Below are positions 1 to 6,039 of a DNA stretch of 8,782 bases, piece after piece; within the stretch, counting starts at the first letter, position 1; the number at the start of each line of letters is the position of its first letter. The stretch comes from Chitinophagaceae bacterium. Its GTDB lineage: Bacteria > Bacteroidota > Bacteroidia > Chitinophagales > Chitinophagaceae. The notes below the pieces were generated by a model. The model saw only the letters and a program-made list of their open reading frames with translations. It was not told where the DNA came from and ran no database searches. The position numbers were made by a program, and so were the translations under genes. The stretch spans positions 1 through 8,782 of the forward strand of contig JACMLD010000231.1 of NCBI GenBank assembly GCA_014379785.1, given 5' to 3'.

Positions 1-175
1 CGGCTACCAGTTCCTCAATCGACTTGCCCTCATTGGGTGTGCCTGCAATGGCTTTATTGAGATTGTCAACATAGGCCTGGTGATGTTTGCCATGGTGAAT
101 CTGCATGGTTGCTGTGTCTATATGTGGTTCCAGTGCATCGTGCGCATATGGTAACGCCGGTAAGTTAAATGCCAT
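1..175 (-). CDS. sod: Superoxide dismutase [Fe/Mn], N-terminal part (truncated by window edge)
   Basis: The minus strand from an ATG at 175 reads into the left window edge and encodes the first 58 residues of an iron/manganese superoxide dismutase, which converts superoxide to hydrogen peroxide and oxygen. The protein begins MAFNLPALPYAHDALEPHI and carries the family signature MQIHHGKHHQAYVDNLN at about residues 24-40. His27 is in the position of the first metal ligand and is followed by the usual HxxHH cluster. No signal peptide precedes the fold, so it should be cytoplasmic. The other three metal ligands and the residues that separate Fe from Mn forms lie outside the window, so the metal cannot be assigned. 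It is divergent from the Gfo/Idh/MocA gene, with a 108-base spacer that contains a good -7 promoter match on this strand. Confidence 0.93.
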   Translation of the reverse strand, partial: MAFNLPALPYAHDALEPHIDTATMQIHHGKHHQAYVDNLNKAIAGTPNEGKSIEELVA

Positions 176-221
176 AGTTATTAAAGTTTATTAATGAAAC
201 AAAGCTGTGTAAAACAGATAA

Positions 222-229
222 CAAATTTA
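222..229 (-). promoter_or_regulatory. Putative Bacteroidota -7 promoter element for sod
   Basis: On the minus strand these eight bases read TAAATTTG, an exact match to the Bacteroidota -7 consensus TAnnTTTG. The element lies 46 bases upstream of the sod ATG, which implies a leader of roughly 35-45 nt. No -33 TTG was found at the expected distance; the nearest candidate, at 257-259, is about 27 bases away, which is too far. The rest of the 176-283 spacer is AT-rich. For the divergent oxidoreductase gene it shows only a one-mismatch match (TTACTTTG, 249-256, plus strand). Confidence 0.4.
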
Positions 230-283
230 CAGTAACTTCCTCTCTCATTTACTTTGCAACACATCTAATTAAATTAATTTCTG

Positions 284-1654
284 ATGAAAGATCAGCCTTC
301 AAGCGACCAGTCCAGAAGGAGTTTTATCACCAAAATCGCAAAATCAGCAGCGGTAGCGGCTGCAGGTACCACACTCATTCCGGCGGTGAGCCAGGCACAG
401 AGAGAGGAGCTGCTTTCCCTGCCGCAGTACACTGCCAATGACAATATCCAGGTGGCGCTCATTGGCGCCGGCGGAATGGGCAATGCAGATGCCAGCACCG
501 CTATGACCATTCCCGGAATGAAAATAGTGGCTGCCTGTGACCTCTACGACCCGCGACTTGAACAAGCAAAGAAAAAATACGGCGCTGATATTTTCACAAC
601 AAGAGACTACAACGAAATCCTGTCGCGCAAAGACATAGATGCAGTCATCGTTGCCACGCCGGATCATTGGCACAAGGACATTACCATTGATGCATTGAAC
701 GCAGGGAAAGCCGTGTACTGCGAGAAACCGATGGTACATGATATCACAGAAGGCAATGCAGTAATTGCAGCGCAATCAAAAAACAAAGGCATTGTTCAGG
801 TAGGAAGCCAGGGCGTCAGTTCACTCGGAAACGAAAAAGCAAGACAATTATACGAGGCCGGAGCAATAGGAACATTGAACTATGCGGAAGGCTTCTGGGC
901 AAGAAATACACCCGGAGGTGCCTGGCAATATGATATGCCCGCAGAGGCATCACCCGCTAATAATCTCGACTGGAAACGCTTTCTGAAAAACTATCCCGAC
1001 AGACCATATGATCCCAAAAGATTTTTCAGATGGAGATGTTTTCAGGATTACGGCACAGGTGTGTCCGGCGATCTTTTTGTGCATCTTTTTTCAAGCCTGC
1101 ACTACATTGTAAGCTCAAACGGGCCTGAAAAAATCATGGCCACAGGCGGCCTCAGATACTGGAAAGACGGCCGTGACGTACCCGATGTACTGCTCGGAAT
1201 GTTTGACTATCCTGAAGCCGGGAAGCATCCCGCATTCAACCTTTCTCTCCGCGTAAATTTTGTAGATGGCACGGCCGACAGCAACTATCTCAGGCTGGTT
1301 GGAAACGAAGGTTCGATGACGGTGGAATGGGACAAGGTAACACTCACAAAAAATTACTCTTACCCTGCAGAAAATTACGCGCAGGTTCTGAAACAAAGGC
1401 AATATGCGCCGGATTACGACAGAAAAAAAATGAATCCGCCGGACGCCACTGTGTTCAAAGCGCAGGATGGTTACAAAGGAGCGCATTTCGACCACTTCTA
1501 CAATTGGGCAAGAGGGATCAGGGGGGGTGTGCCAACCATCGAAGACGCCACATTCGGATACCGCGCCGCTGCACCGGCTCTTCTCTGTAACGACAGCTAT
1601 TTTCAGGGAAAAACGATCCGCTGGGACCCTTCAAAAATGAAGCTTAATACGTAA
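284..1654 (+). CDS. Tat-exported Gfo/Idh/MocA family oxidoreductase
   Basis: This 456-residue protein is an NAD(P)-dependent sugar oxidoreductase of the Gfo/Idh/MocA family. A twin-arginine signal is visible (SRRSF at 10-14, then an alanine-rich hydrophobic stretch to about residue 38), so it is probably exported folded with its cofactor. The Rossmann glycine motif GAGGMG is at 61-66, TPDHWH at 125-130, and the family CEKPM motif with the likely catalytic Lys148 at 146-150. The C-terminal substrate domain contains GTGVSGDLFVHLF (257-269), where Asp263 and His267 are candidate catalytic residues. Length and the final segment with AAAPALLCN are typical of Bacteroidota secreted members. Eight bases later comes a DUF1080 gene; this pairing is known from loci that break glycosides through 3-keto intermediates, so oxidation of a glycoside at C3 is the likely reaction. 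The substrate cannot be read from sequence. A run of seven G at 1521-1527 lies inside the gene, but the frame is intact. Confidence 0.9.
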   Translation: MKDQPSSDQSRRSFITKIAKSAAVAAAGTTLIPAVSQAQREELLSLPQYTANDNIQVALIGAGGMGNADASTAMTIPGMKIVAACDLYDPRLEQAKKKYGADIFTTRDYNEILSRKDIDAVIVATPDHWHKDITIDALNAGKAVYCEKPMVHDITEGNAVIAAQSKNKGIVQVGSQGVSSLGNEKARQLYEAGAIGTLNYAEGFWARNTPGGAWQYDMPAEASPANNLDWKRFLKNYPDRPYDPKRFFRWRCFQDYGTGVSGDLFVHLFSSLHYIVSSNGPEKIMATGGLRYWKDGRDVPDVLLGMFDYPEAGKHPAFNLSLRVNFVDGTADSNYLRLVGNEGSMTVEWDKVTLTKNYSYPAENYAQVLKQRQYAPDYDRKKMNPPDATVFKAQDGYKGAHFDHFYNWARGIRGGVPTIEDATFGYRAAAPALLCNDSYFQGKTIRWDPSKMKLNT

Positions 1655-1662
1655 AAGATTTT

Positions 1663-2394
1663 ATGATGAACAGGAAAAAACTCATTCCGGCTGTAATTGC
1701 CCTCTGCGCGATAGCCCTTTGCTCTTTTATCAGCACAACAGATATGAACCCTCTTCAAAAATCTGATAATATTCTTTCTTCCGCTGAAAAGAAATCGGGC
1801 TGGAAGTTGTTGTTTGATGGAAAAAGCACCAAAGGATGGCGGACCTATAAAAACAAAGAGGTCGACAGCTGGGAGGTAACCGATGGTGCCATTTATTGCA
1901 AAAGCAAAGCAACCAAAAGAGCCGATCTAATCACTGAGGAAAAATATGGGGATTTTGAGTTGTCTGTCGACTGGAAAGTGTCAAAAGCGGCCAACAGCGG
2001 AATCGTGTGGAGGGCCACAGAAGAATATGGCGCATCATATGAGTCAGGACCGGAATATCAGCTGATAGACGACGAAGGTTATACAGAAAAGCTGGAGGAC
2101 TGGCAAAAAAGCGGTGCTGACTATGCCATGCATCCCCCGCTGAAAATTGCATCCAAACCCACAGGCCAATACAATCATACCGTTTTGAAAGTCAAAGGCG
2201 GTCATGTAGAGCAATACCTGAATGGTGAAAAGGTAGCGGAGTTTGAAATGTGGACACCGGACTGGGAAAAAAGAAAATCAGAAAGCAAATGGAAGGATGC
2301 CAAAGGATATGGCATGTCTAAAGCCGGTCATATCTGTCTGCAGGATCATGGTGGCGGCATCTGGTTCAAAAATCTTAAGATCAGACCTTTGTAG
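1663..2394 (+). CDS. Secreted DUF1080 / 3-keto-disaccharide hydrolase domain protein
   Basis: This 243-residue protein has an N-terminal hydrophobic signal (about 7-24) and one DUF1080 domain, a concanavalin-like beta-sandwich now named the 3-keto-disaccharide hydrolase domain. Family landmarks in order are GWKLLFDGKSTKGWR (46-60), NSGI (111-114), EYQLID (131-136), LNGEKVAEFE (186-195), LQDHGGGIWFKNLKI (226-240) and a C-terminal RPL. Cys15 and Cys20 lie in the signal, but leucine precedes each of them, which fits a lipobox poorly; Sec export is the safer call. It follows the Tat-exported oxidoreductase by 8 bases and is presumably cotranscribed. The inferred role is cleavage of the 3-keto glycoside made by that partner, outside the cytoplasm. 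Two adjacent ATG codons (1663 and 1666) are possible starts. Its stop is one base from the convergent tadA stop. Confidence 0.88.
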   Translation: MMNRKKLIPAVIALCAIALCSFISTTDMNPLQKSDNILSSAEKKSGWKLLFDGKSTKGWRTYKNKEVDSWEVTDGAIYCKSKATKRADLITEEKYGDFELSVDWKVSKAANSGIVWRATEEYGASYESGPEYQLIDDEGYTEKLEDWQKSGADYAMHPPLKIASKPTGQYNHTVLKVKGGHVEQYLNGEKVAEFEMWTPDWEKRKSESKWKDAKGYGMSKAGHICLQDHGGGIWFKNLKIRPL

Positions 2395-2395
2395 T

Positions 2396-2833
2396 TCACC
2401 GCTTTGATCTGAAAAACTCTTTCATCAGGCTGGCACAGTCCTCCGCCAGCACGCCCGTATGGATAAGGGTTTTGGGGTGAAATGGATTATTCGGAGCAGT
2501 GATATGCCGGTGCCCGTTTTTTTCATCATGCGCACCCCACACTATTCTTCCGATTTTACTCCAGTACATCGCACCCGCGCACATGACGCAGGGTTCAACC
2601 GTTACATATACCGTGGCTTCCGGCAGATATTTGCTTCCCAAAAAATTAAATGCTGACGTAAGCGCAATCATTTCTGCATGGGCGGTGGGATCATTTAATT
2701 TTTCTACCTGGTTATATCCTCTTGCTATCAATCGCTTGTTGAGTACAACGATGGCGCCGACGGGCACTTCGCCTTCATCATATGCTCGTTGGGCTTCGCG
2801 AAGGGCCAGCTTCATGTATTCTTCATCTGTCAT
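2396..2833 (-). CDS. tadA: tRNA-specific adenosine deaminase (A34 to inosine)
   Basis: The 145-residue protein is a zinc-dependent cytidine-deaminase-fold enzyme of the TadA type, which deaminates the wobble adenosine of tRNA to inosine in the cytoplasm. It has EVPVGAIVV (about 22-30), the catalytic TAHAEM motif with zinc ligand His52 and proton-shuttle Glu54, and PCVMCAGAM with zinc ligands Cys82 and Cys85. The C-terminal GILAD-like region (TGVLAEDCASLMKEFF) resembles known TadA. I chose the ATG at 2833; a TTG codon immediately upstream (2836) also keeps the frame open but is less likely. It is divergent from trmB, another tRNA-modification gene, with 77 bases between. Guanine or other nucleoside deaminases share this fold, so a different substrate is possible but less likely given the overall match. 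Confidence 0.9.
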   Translation of the reverse strand: MTDEEYMKLALREAQRAYDEGEVPVGAIVVLNKRLIARGYNQVEKLNDPTAHAEMIALTSAFNFLGSKYLPEATVYVTVEPCVMCAGAMYWSKIGRIVWGAHDEKNGHRHITAPNNPFHPKTLIHTGVLAEDCASLMKEFFRSKR

Positions 2834-2893
2834 CAAGTCAATTGAATGGTCAAATTAGGTATTTTCTCTCAACAGCAGGTCGCGCCAATTTTT

Positions 2894-2901
2894 TAACTTT
2901 G
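2894..2901 (+). promoter_or_regulatory. Putative -7 promoter element for trmB
   Basis: The bases TAACTTTG match the Bacteroidota -7 consensus TAnnTTTG exactly. Only nine bases separate the element from the trmB ATG at 2911, so transcription would start at or almost at the start codon and give a leaderless or very short-leader mRNA. No TTG was seen at the usual -33 spacing, which lowers confidence. Confidence 0.4.
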
Positions 2902-2910
2902 GCAGTCATT

Positions 2911-3645
2911 ATGGGACAAAAAAAATTAATCAGATTTGAGGCCATTAAAACATTTCCAAATGTTTTGCAGAATCCTCCCGGCATGAAGGGCAAATGGAAT
3001 GAATTTTTCCGGAACAACAACCCGATCACGCTTGAACTTGCCTGCGGGAAAGCCGAATACACAGTCTCGCTTGGCCGGATGTATCCTGAAAGAAATTTCA
3101 TCGGTGTGGATCTAAAAGGAAACAGGCTCTATATCGGAGCAAAAAAATCATTGGCCGAAGGCCTGACCAATACTTCATTTCTGAGAATTCAGATCGAAGC
3201 GATGCAGACCTATTTTGCCGATGGCGAAGCAGATGAGATATGGATTACCTTTCCCGACCCGCAACTGCGGACATCCAAAGCCAAGAAAAGATTGACGCAT
3301 CCGCGTTTCCTCAGACTTTATCAGCAGGTGCTTCGCAAAAACGGGTTTGTCCACCTGAAAACAGATTCAACCTCATTGTATAATTTTACATTGCTGGTTG
3401 CAGAAATGTATGGTCTCGATATCGTGACCAATATCTCCGACCTGCATGCCGGAGAGGAAATTTCGCCGGAGTTGAAGATCAAGACCCATTATGAATCGCT
3501 TGATATAGCAGGCAGTAACCGGATTTATTATTTGAAATTCCGATTGCCGGAAGCCAGAATTCCGGATCTTGACGCCATACTATTGGAAAAAGTAAAGGAA
3601 ACTGAAATTACTGGTGTAGAGCAGGGCCATTACCATGAAAAATGA
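2911..3645 (+). CDS. trmB: tRNA (guanine-N7-)-methyltransferase
   Basis: TrmB transfers a methyl group from S-adenosylmethionine to N7 of guanine 46 in the tRNA variable loop. The 244-residue protein starts MGQKKLIRFEAIKTF, as Bacteroidota TrmB proteins do. SAM-binding motif I is LELACGKAEY (41-50), followed by NFIGVDLKG (62-70). The catalytic/tRNA-binding block EIWITFPDPQ is at 109-118, then KKRLTHPRF (125-133), HLKTDS (148-153) and the C-terminal THYE (192-195) and RIYYLKF (204-210) segments. Motif I has alanine at two positions (44 and 48) where the common form GCGKG has glycine. About 30 residues at the C terminus extend past the usual end. The open frame continues upstream to 2782, but that part is antisense to tadA and unlike TrmB, so the ATG at 2911 was chosen. 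Its last 11 bases overlap the DUF5522 gene. Confidence 0.92.
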   Translation: MGQKKLIRFEAIKTFPNVLQNPPGMKGKWNEFFRNNNPITLELACGKAEYTVSLGRMYPERNFIGVDLKGNRLYIGAKKSLAEGLTNTSFLRIQIEAMQTYFADGEADEIWITFPDPQLRTSKAKKRLTHPRFLRLYQQVLRKNGFVHLKTDSTSLYNFTLLVAEMYGLDIVTNISDLHAGEEISPELKIKTHYESLDIAGSNRIYYLKFRLPEARIPDLDAILLEKVKETEITGVEQGHYHEK

Positions 3646-3835
3646 ATTGATCGAAGGAATAGATTTTTACTTTAATGAAGATGGCCTGATGGTGCTGACA
3701 GAAAAATATCATCTCGACAAAGGCTATTGCTGTGGAAACGGTTGCCTGCACTGTCCGTATCAATTCGAAGCGGTGCCGGAACCAAAAAGATCAAATCTTC
3801 TTGAACTCAGGAAAAATGCCAATAAAAAAGACTAA
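3635..3835 (+). CDS. DUF5522 small cysteine-rich protein
   Basis: This 66-residue protein matches the DUF5522 family as I recall it: a short N-terminal segment with FYFNEDGLMVLTEKYH (11-26), then GYCCGNGCLHCPY (30-42). Cys32, Cys33, Cys37 and Cys40 form a compact cluster that could bind a metal; the function is unknown. There is no signal peptide or membrane segment, and the C-terminal tail is lysine-rich. The start ATG at 3635 lies inside the end of trmB (11-base overlap) and its end overlaps the likely ATL start by 20 bases, so it is the middle gene of a compact plus-strand unit and probably translationally coupled. The neighbours act on tRNA and on alkylated DNA, which hints at nucleic acid work, but this is only context. 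Confidence 0.82.
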   Translation: MKNELIEGIDFYFNEDGLMVLTEKYHLDKGYCCGNGCLHCPYQFEAVPEPKRSNLLELRKNANKKD

Positions 3836-4205
3836 AGAGGAAAAAATTCCTTTACAAAAAATAATGCCCTCGGGCAAAAAAGAAGACAGCTTTTTTGAAC
3901 AGGTTTATGAGGTGGCGCGACAGATACCACGCGGGAGGGTTACGTCTTATGGAGCCATTGCAGCATGTCTTGGTGCAAAATCTTCTTCCCGTATGGTGGG
4001 CTGGGCTATGAATGGCGCCCATCTTTTGAAACCAAAAGTACCCGCGCACAGGGTTGTAAACAGAAACGGAATGTTGAGTGGAAAAATGCATTTCGGCGAG
4101 CCCGACAGAATGCAGCAATTGCTTGAAAAAGAAGGAATAGCTGTGAAAGACGACAAGGTAACTGATTTCAAAACACTGTTCTGGGATCCTTCTGCTGAAC
4201 TCTGA
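3816..4205 (+). CDS. Alkyltransferase-like protein (ATL; MGMT family without catalytic cysteine)
   Basis: The protein has the DNA-binding domain of O6-methylguanine-DNA methyltransferases. From the ATG at 3816 it is 129 residues. GRVTSYGAIA (40-49) holds the nucleotide-flipping Tyr45, SRMVGWAMN (58-66) holds the arginine finger Arg59, and the active-site motif reads VPAHRVVNRNG (75-85). In true methyltransferases this motif is PCHR; here the alkyl-accepting cysteine is Ala77. It should therefore not repair DNA by itself. Known ATLs bind O6-alkylguanine and route it to nucleotide excision repair. It is cytoplasmic. The 3816 start is preceded by AGGAAAA and overlaps the DUF5522 gene by 20 bases; an ATG at 3864, giving 113 residues, is a reasonable alternative because the conserved fold begins just after it. 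It converges with the next gene with no bases between the stop codons. Confidence 0.88.
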   Translation: MPIKKTKEEKIPLQKIMPSGKKEDSFFEQVYEVARQIPRGRVTSYGAIAACLGAKSSSRMVGWAMNGAHLLKPKVPAHRVVNRNGMLSGKMHFGEPDRMQQLLEKEGIAVKDDKVTDFKTLFWDPSAEL

Positions 4206-4682
4206 TCATGATGCCTGCACCATCACTTCCTCTTCGGTGATACGAAGTTGGATCGCGGCTTTGAGTTTGATTGGTCTCAATGCTATCGCAAAATACAGGA
4301 TCAACGCGCCCGCCAATGCCACGAATGCGTAATTACCAGTGAGCATAAAAAATACGATGGCAAATATCGCCGGAAGTTCAGTCAAAGCCCATTGCACAAT
4401 GGCTGCGGTTTTATAGGCATTCATTTTTTCAACTGCGGTGCTGTTTTGTTCCCTGATTTTTTCAATCCTGGAAGCAAAAATCCGGGACCCGAGAAATACA
4501 CAGACACCTGCCACAACAATTTCTGTCACCTGCAGATTTTTATCAAGCGCCTTTAGTGGGGGTTCAAAAAGATCTGTAGACACGATAAATAAAATCACCC
4601 CAAAAAACATTACCTGCCCGATCAGCAGAGCCCGGTGTATCAGCACCATAGATTTATATGGACCAAAGATTGCTGGCCGCAT
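4206..4682 (-). CDS. Unnamed four-helix membrane protein at the end of the cytochrome oxidase operon
   Basis: I do not recognise a named family. The 158-residue protein has four likely membrane helices at about 16-36, 53-70, 92-115 and 117-135. Between helices 2 and 3 is a basic, amphipathic stretch containing RIEKIREQN (72-80), and the C-terminal tail is soluble, ending with an acidic ITEEEVMVQ segment. There is no signal peptide and no cysteine pair or histidine cluster that would suggest metal or heme ligation (only His16 is present). Its ATG directly follows the TAA of the DUF420 gene (TAAATG), so translation is probably coupled and it is the last gene of the oxidase operon. Position suggests a role in oxidase assembly or membrane physiology, but that is inference from context. 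Confidence 0.8.
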   Translation of the reverse strand: MRPAIFGPYKSMVLIHRALLIGQVMFFGVILFIVSTDLFEPPLKALDKNLQVTEIVVAGVCVFLGSRIFASRIEKIREQNSTAVEKMNAYKTAAIVQWALTELPAIFAIVFFMLTGNYAFVALAGALILYFAIALRPIKLKAAIQLRITEEEVMVQAS

Positions 4683-5225
4683 TTATGAGTAGTATGGACT
4701 GATCATAAAATAAACAATTACACCCGTCAGCGAAACGTAGAACCATATTGGCCAGGTGATACGCGCAATCCTGCGATGCTGGGGCCACTCACCCGCCAGC
4801 GCACGGTATGCAGTAAAAAGAATAAAGGGAAGAATGATGGCGGCGAGAAAAATATGGGTAATCAGAATGAAGAAATAAACGTACCGGATGCTGCCCTCTC
4901 CGCCAAATTTTGTATCACCCGCAAAAAGATGATGGCAGATATAAGAAATGAGAAACACAATGGAAAGAGCCATCGCAAAAATCATCAGTCTTTTGTGCAG
5001 GAGATATTTTCTTTTTCTGATAGCAACAAGGGCGGCCACCAGCAGAATGGTCACAGCAGAGTTAACGCTTGCGTTGATATCCGCAAACACGTGGGGATCA
5101 AATCCAAGGTCAATATCTACTGTAAAATTTTTCAGAGCAACGATGGCCAGAAATATCACCAGGCTGCAGATTCCGATGAGCCAACGTGCTTTTGTGTCGT
5201 TCTTACTGATAACAGCTGTAAGCAT
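4683..5225 (-). CDS. DUF420 membrane protein, probable cytochrome oxidase maturation factor
   Basis: This 180-residue integral membrane protein has about five helices (14-32, 52-69, 79-100, 114-138, 156-176) and matches the DUF420 family, to which Bacillus YozB belongs; related CtaM of Staphylococcus is needed for a working heme-A-type oxidase. Histidines in or next to helices are the visible feature: His45 in GFDPHVFADIN, His77 in LLHKRLM, His98-His99 in ISYICHHLF and His124 in ILITHIFLA. They could bind heme or copper. It sits between the SCO copper chaperone gene (5 bases upstream) and the unnamed four-helix protein (directly abutting), inside the oxidase operon, which supports a maturation role. 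The biochemical step is not established from sequence. Confidence 0.87.
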   Translation of the reverse strand: MLTAVISKNDTKARWLIGICSLVIFLAIVALKNFTVDIDLGFDPHVFADINASVNSAVTILLVAALVAIRKRKYLLHKRLMIFAMALSIVFLISYICHHLFAGDTKFGGEGSIRYVYFFILITHIFLAAIILPFILFTAYRALAGEWPQHRRIARITWPIWFYVSLTGVIVYFMISPYYS

Positions 5226-5230
5226 GGTCC

Positions 5231-6031
5231 TTAAAATTTCGGTTTTCTGTTTATCACTCCGAAAATAATGACGGCGATGATAACTATCACAAACACCGGC
5301 CAGATATTCCGCATATCTGAAAAGATGGTTGATTTGGTGGTTTTGTCTTTTTCCAGCATCAGCTTCACTACGTCCTCGCTCAATCTCAGCATTTCCATGC
5401 TGTCGAGTCCGTTATAATATCCACGCACTACTCTCTGTTTATCTATCAGAGTGAAGCGGCTGGTATGAACGAAATCGGGATTGATGACTTCGTCATTGTA
5501 TTTGTCAACCTTTAGTTCCTCAAAAGCAAAATCATAAATGGTTTTCTTGTCGCCGGTAAGCATCCACCACATGTCGTGATTCACTGAGTATTTATCAGCG
5601 TACTTTTTTAGTACCGAAGATGAATCACGATCTGGGTCAACGGTGAAAGAGATGAACTGTACAAAGCTGGTATCGATTCCTTTCAGATTGTCATGAAGCT
5701 TGAGCGTTGTCTGCAGCTTCTTCATATTTCTGGTGAGCGTGGGACATATAGAACCGCAGTGTGTGAAGAAGAAATCGGCAACGATAACCCTTCCGGGGGC
5801 ATCGCTGAGGCTGACAGTGTCTCCGAGCTGGTTTACCAGTCTGAAATCTTTAACAGTATGCCATACAGTGTCTGTGCTTTGTTTGCCGTCTGTAATCTTG
5901 CTCACGATACTATCTGAGTAGTAACGGCGCGGCATTACAACCACATCATCGGCAAGGTATTTTACCAGGAAGTAGCTGGCAACTGGCAGAAAGATAGCGA
6001 CACAAAGTGCAAGAAATGCTTTATAACTCAC
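5231..6031 (-). CDS. SCO1/SenC-type copper chaperone for cytochrome oxidase
   Basis: SCO proteins have a thioredoxin fold that binds copper and helps build the CuA site of oxidase subunit II outside the membrane. This 266-residue protein has an N-terminal membrane anchor (about 5-26), then the conserved FTHCGSICP motif (89-97) with copper ligands Cys92 and Cys96, a DPDRD segment (132-136), and the distal histidine His189 in FVHTSRFTL. All three copper ligands are present. A second hydrophobic segment, at about 244-260, is followed by a basic tail (NRKPKF), so the domain appears anchored at both ends; SCO proteins usually have only the N-terminal anchor. The start is GTG at 6031, eight bases after the coxIV stop, and no better in-frame start exists before the thioredoxin domain. 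It lies five bases upstream of the DUF420 gene in the oxidase operon. Confidence 0.92.
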   Translation of the reverse strand: MSYKAFLALCVAIFLPVASYFLVKYLADDVVVMPRRYYSDSIVSKITDGKQSTDTVWHTVKDFRLVNQLGDTVSLSDAPGRVIVADFFFTHCGSICPTLTRNMKKLQTTLKLHDNLKGIDTSFVQFISFTVDPDRDSSSVLKKYADKYSVNHDMWWMLTGDKKTIYDFAFEELKVDKYNDEVINPDFVHTSRFTLIDKQRVVRGYYNGLDSMEMLRLSEDVVKLMLEKDKTTKSTIFSDMRNIWPVFVIVIIAVIIFGVINRKPKF

Positions 6032-6039
6032 GGCGGTAT

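Noticed and set aside
249..256. TTACTTTG as a -7 promoter element for the oxidoreductase gene
   Set aside because: It has one mismatch to TAnnTTTG at a key base and no -33 TTG at a suitable distance, so it is not listed as a feature.
1115..1495. Minus-strand open frame inside the oxidoreductase gene (126 codons)
   Set aside because: It is antisense to conserved family sequence, with no recognisable domain or plausible context.
2368..2410. Possible terminator between the convergent DUF1080 and tadA genes: an 8-bp stem (2378-2385 with 2403-2410) and a T5 run on the minus strand
   Set aside because: The stem is AT-rich with one G-U pair and a 17-base loop, the T run starts five bases after the stem, and the arms lie inside coding sequence. 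It is too weak to call.
2782..2910. In-frame upstream extension of trmB by 43 codons
   Set aside because: The extension is antisense to the tadA N terminus and unlike TrmB, while MGQKKLIRF at 2911 is the expected family start.
3732..3815. Upstream extension of the ATL frame from an ATG at 3732
   Set aside because: It lies over the DUF5522 cysteine region in another frame and encodes nothing like an MGMT N terminus; the start at 3816 or 3864 fits better.
4221..4243. Small inverted repeat (ATCAC with GTGAT) near the ATL convergent junction, considered as a terminator
   Set aside because: The stem is only five base pairs, has no T run on either strand, and lies within the coding region of the membrane protein.
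4776..5234. Long plus-strand open frame (152 codons) opposite the DUF420 gene
   Set aside because: Its product is low in hydrophobic structure, resembles no family, and lies fully antisense to a well-supported membrane protein; it is a shadow frame.
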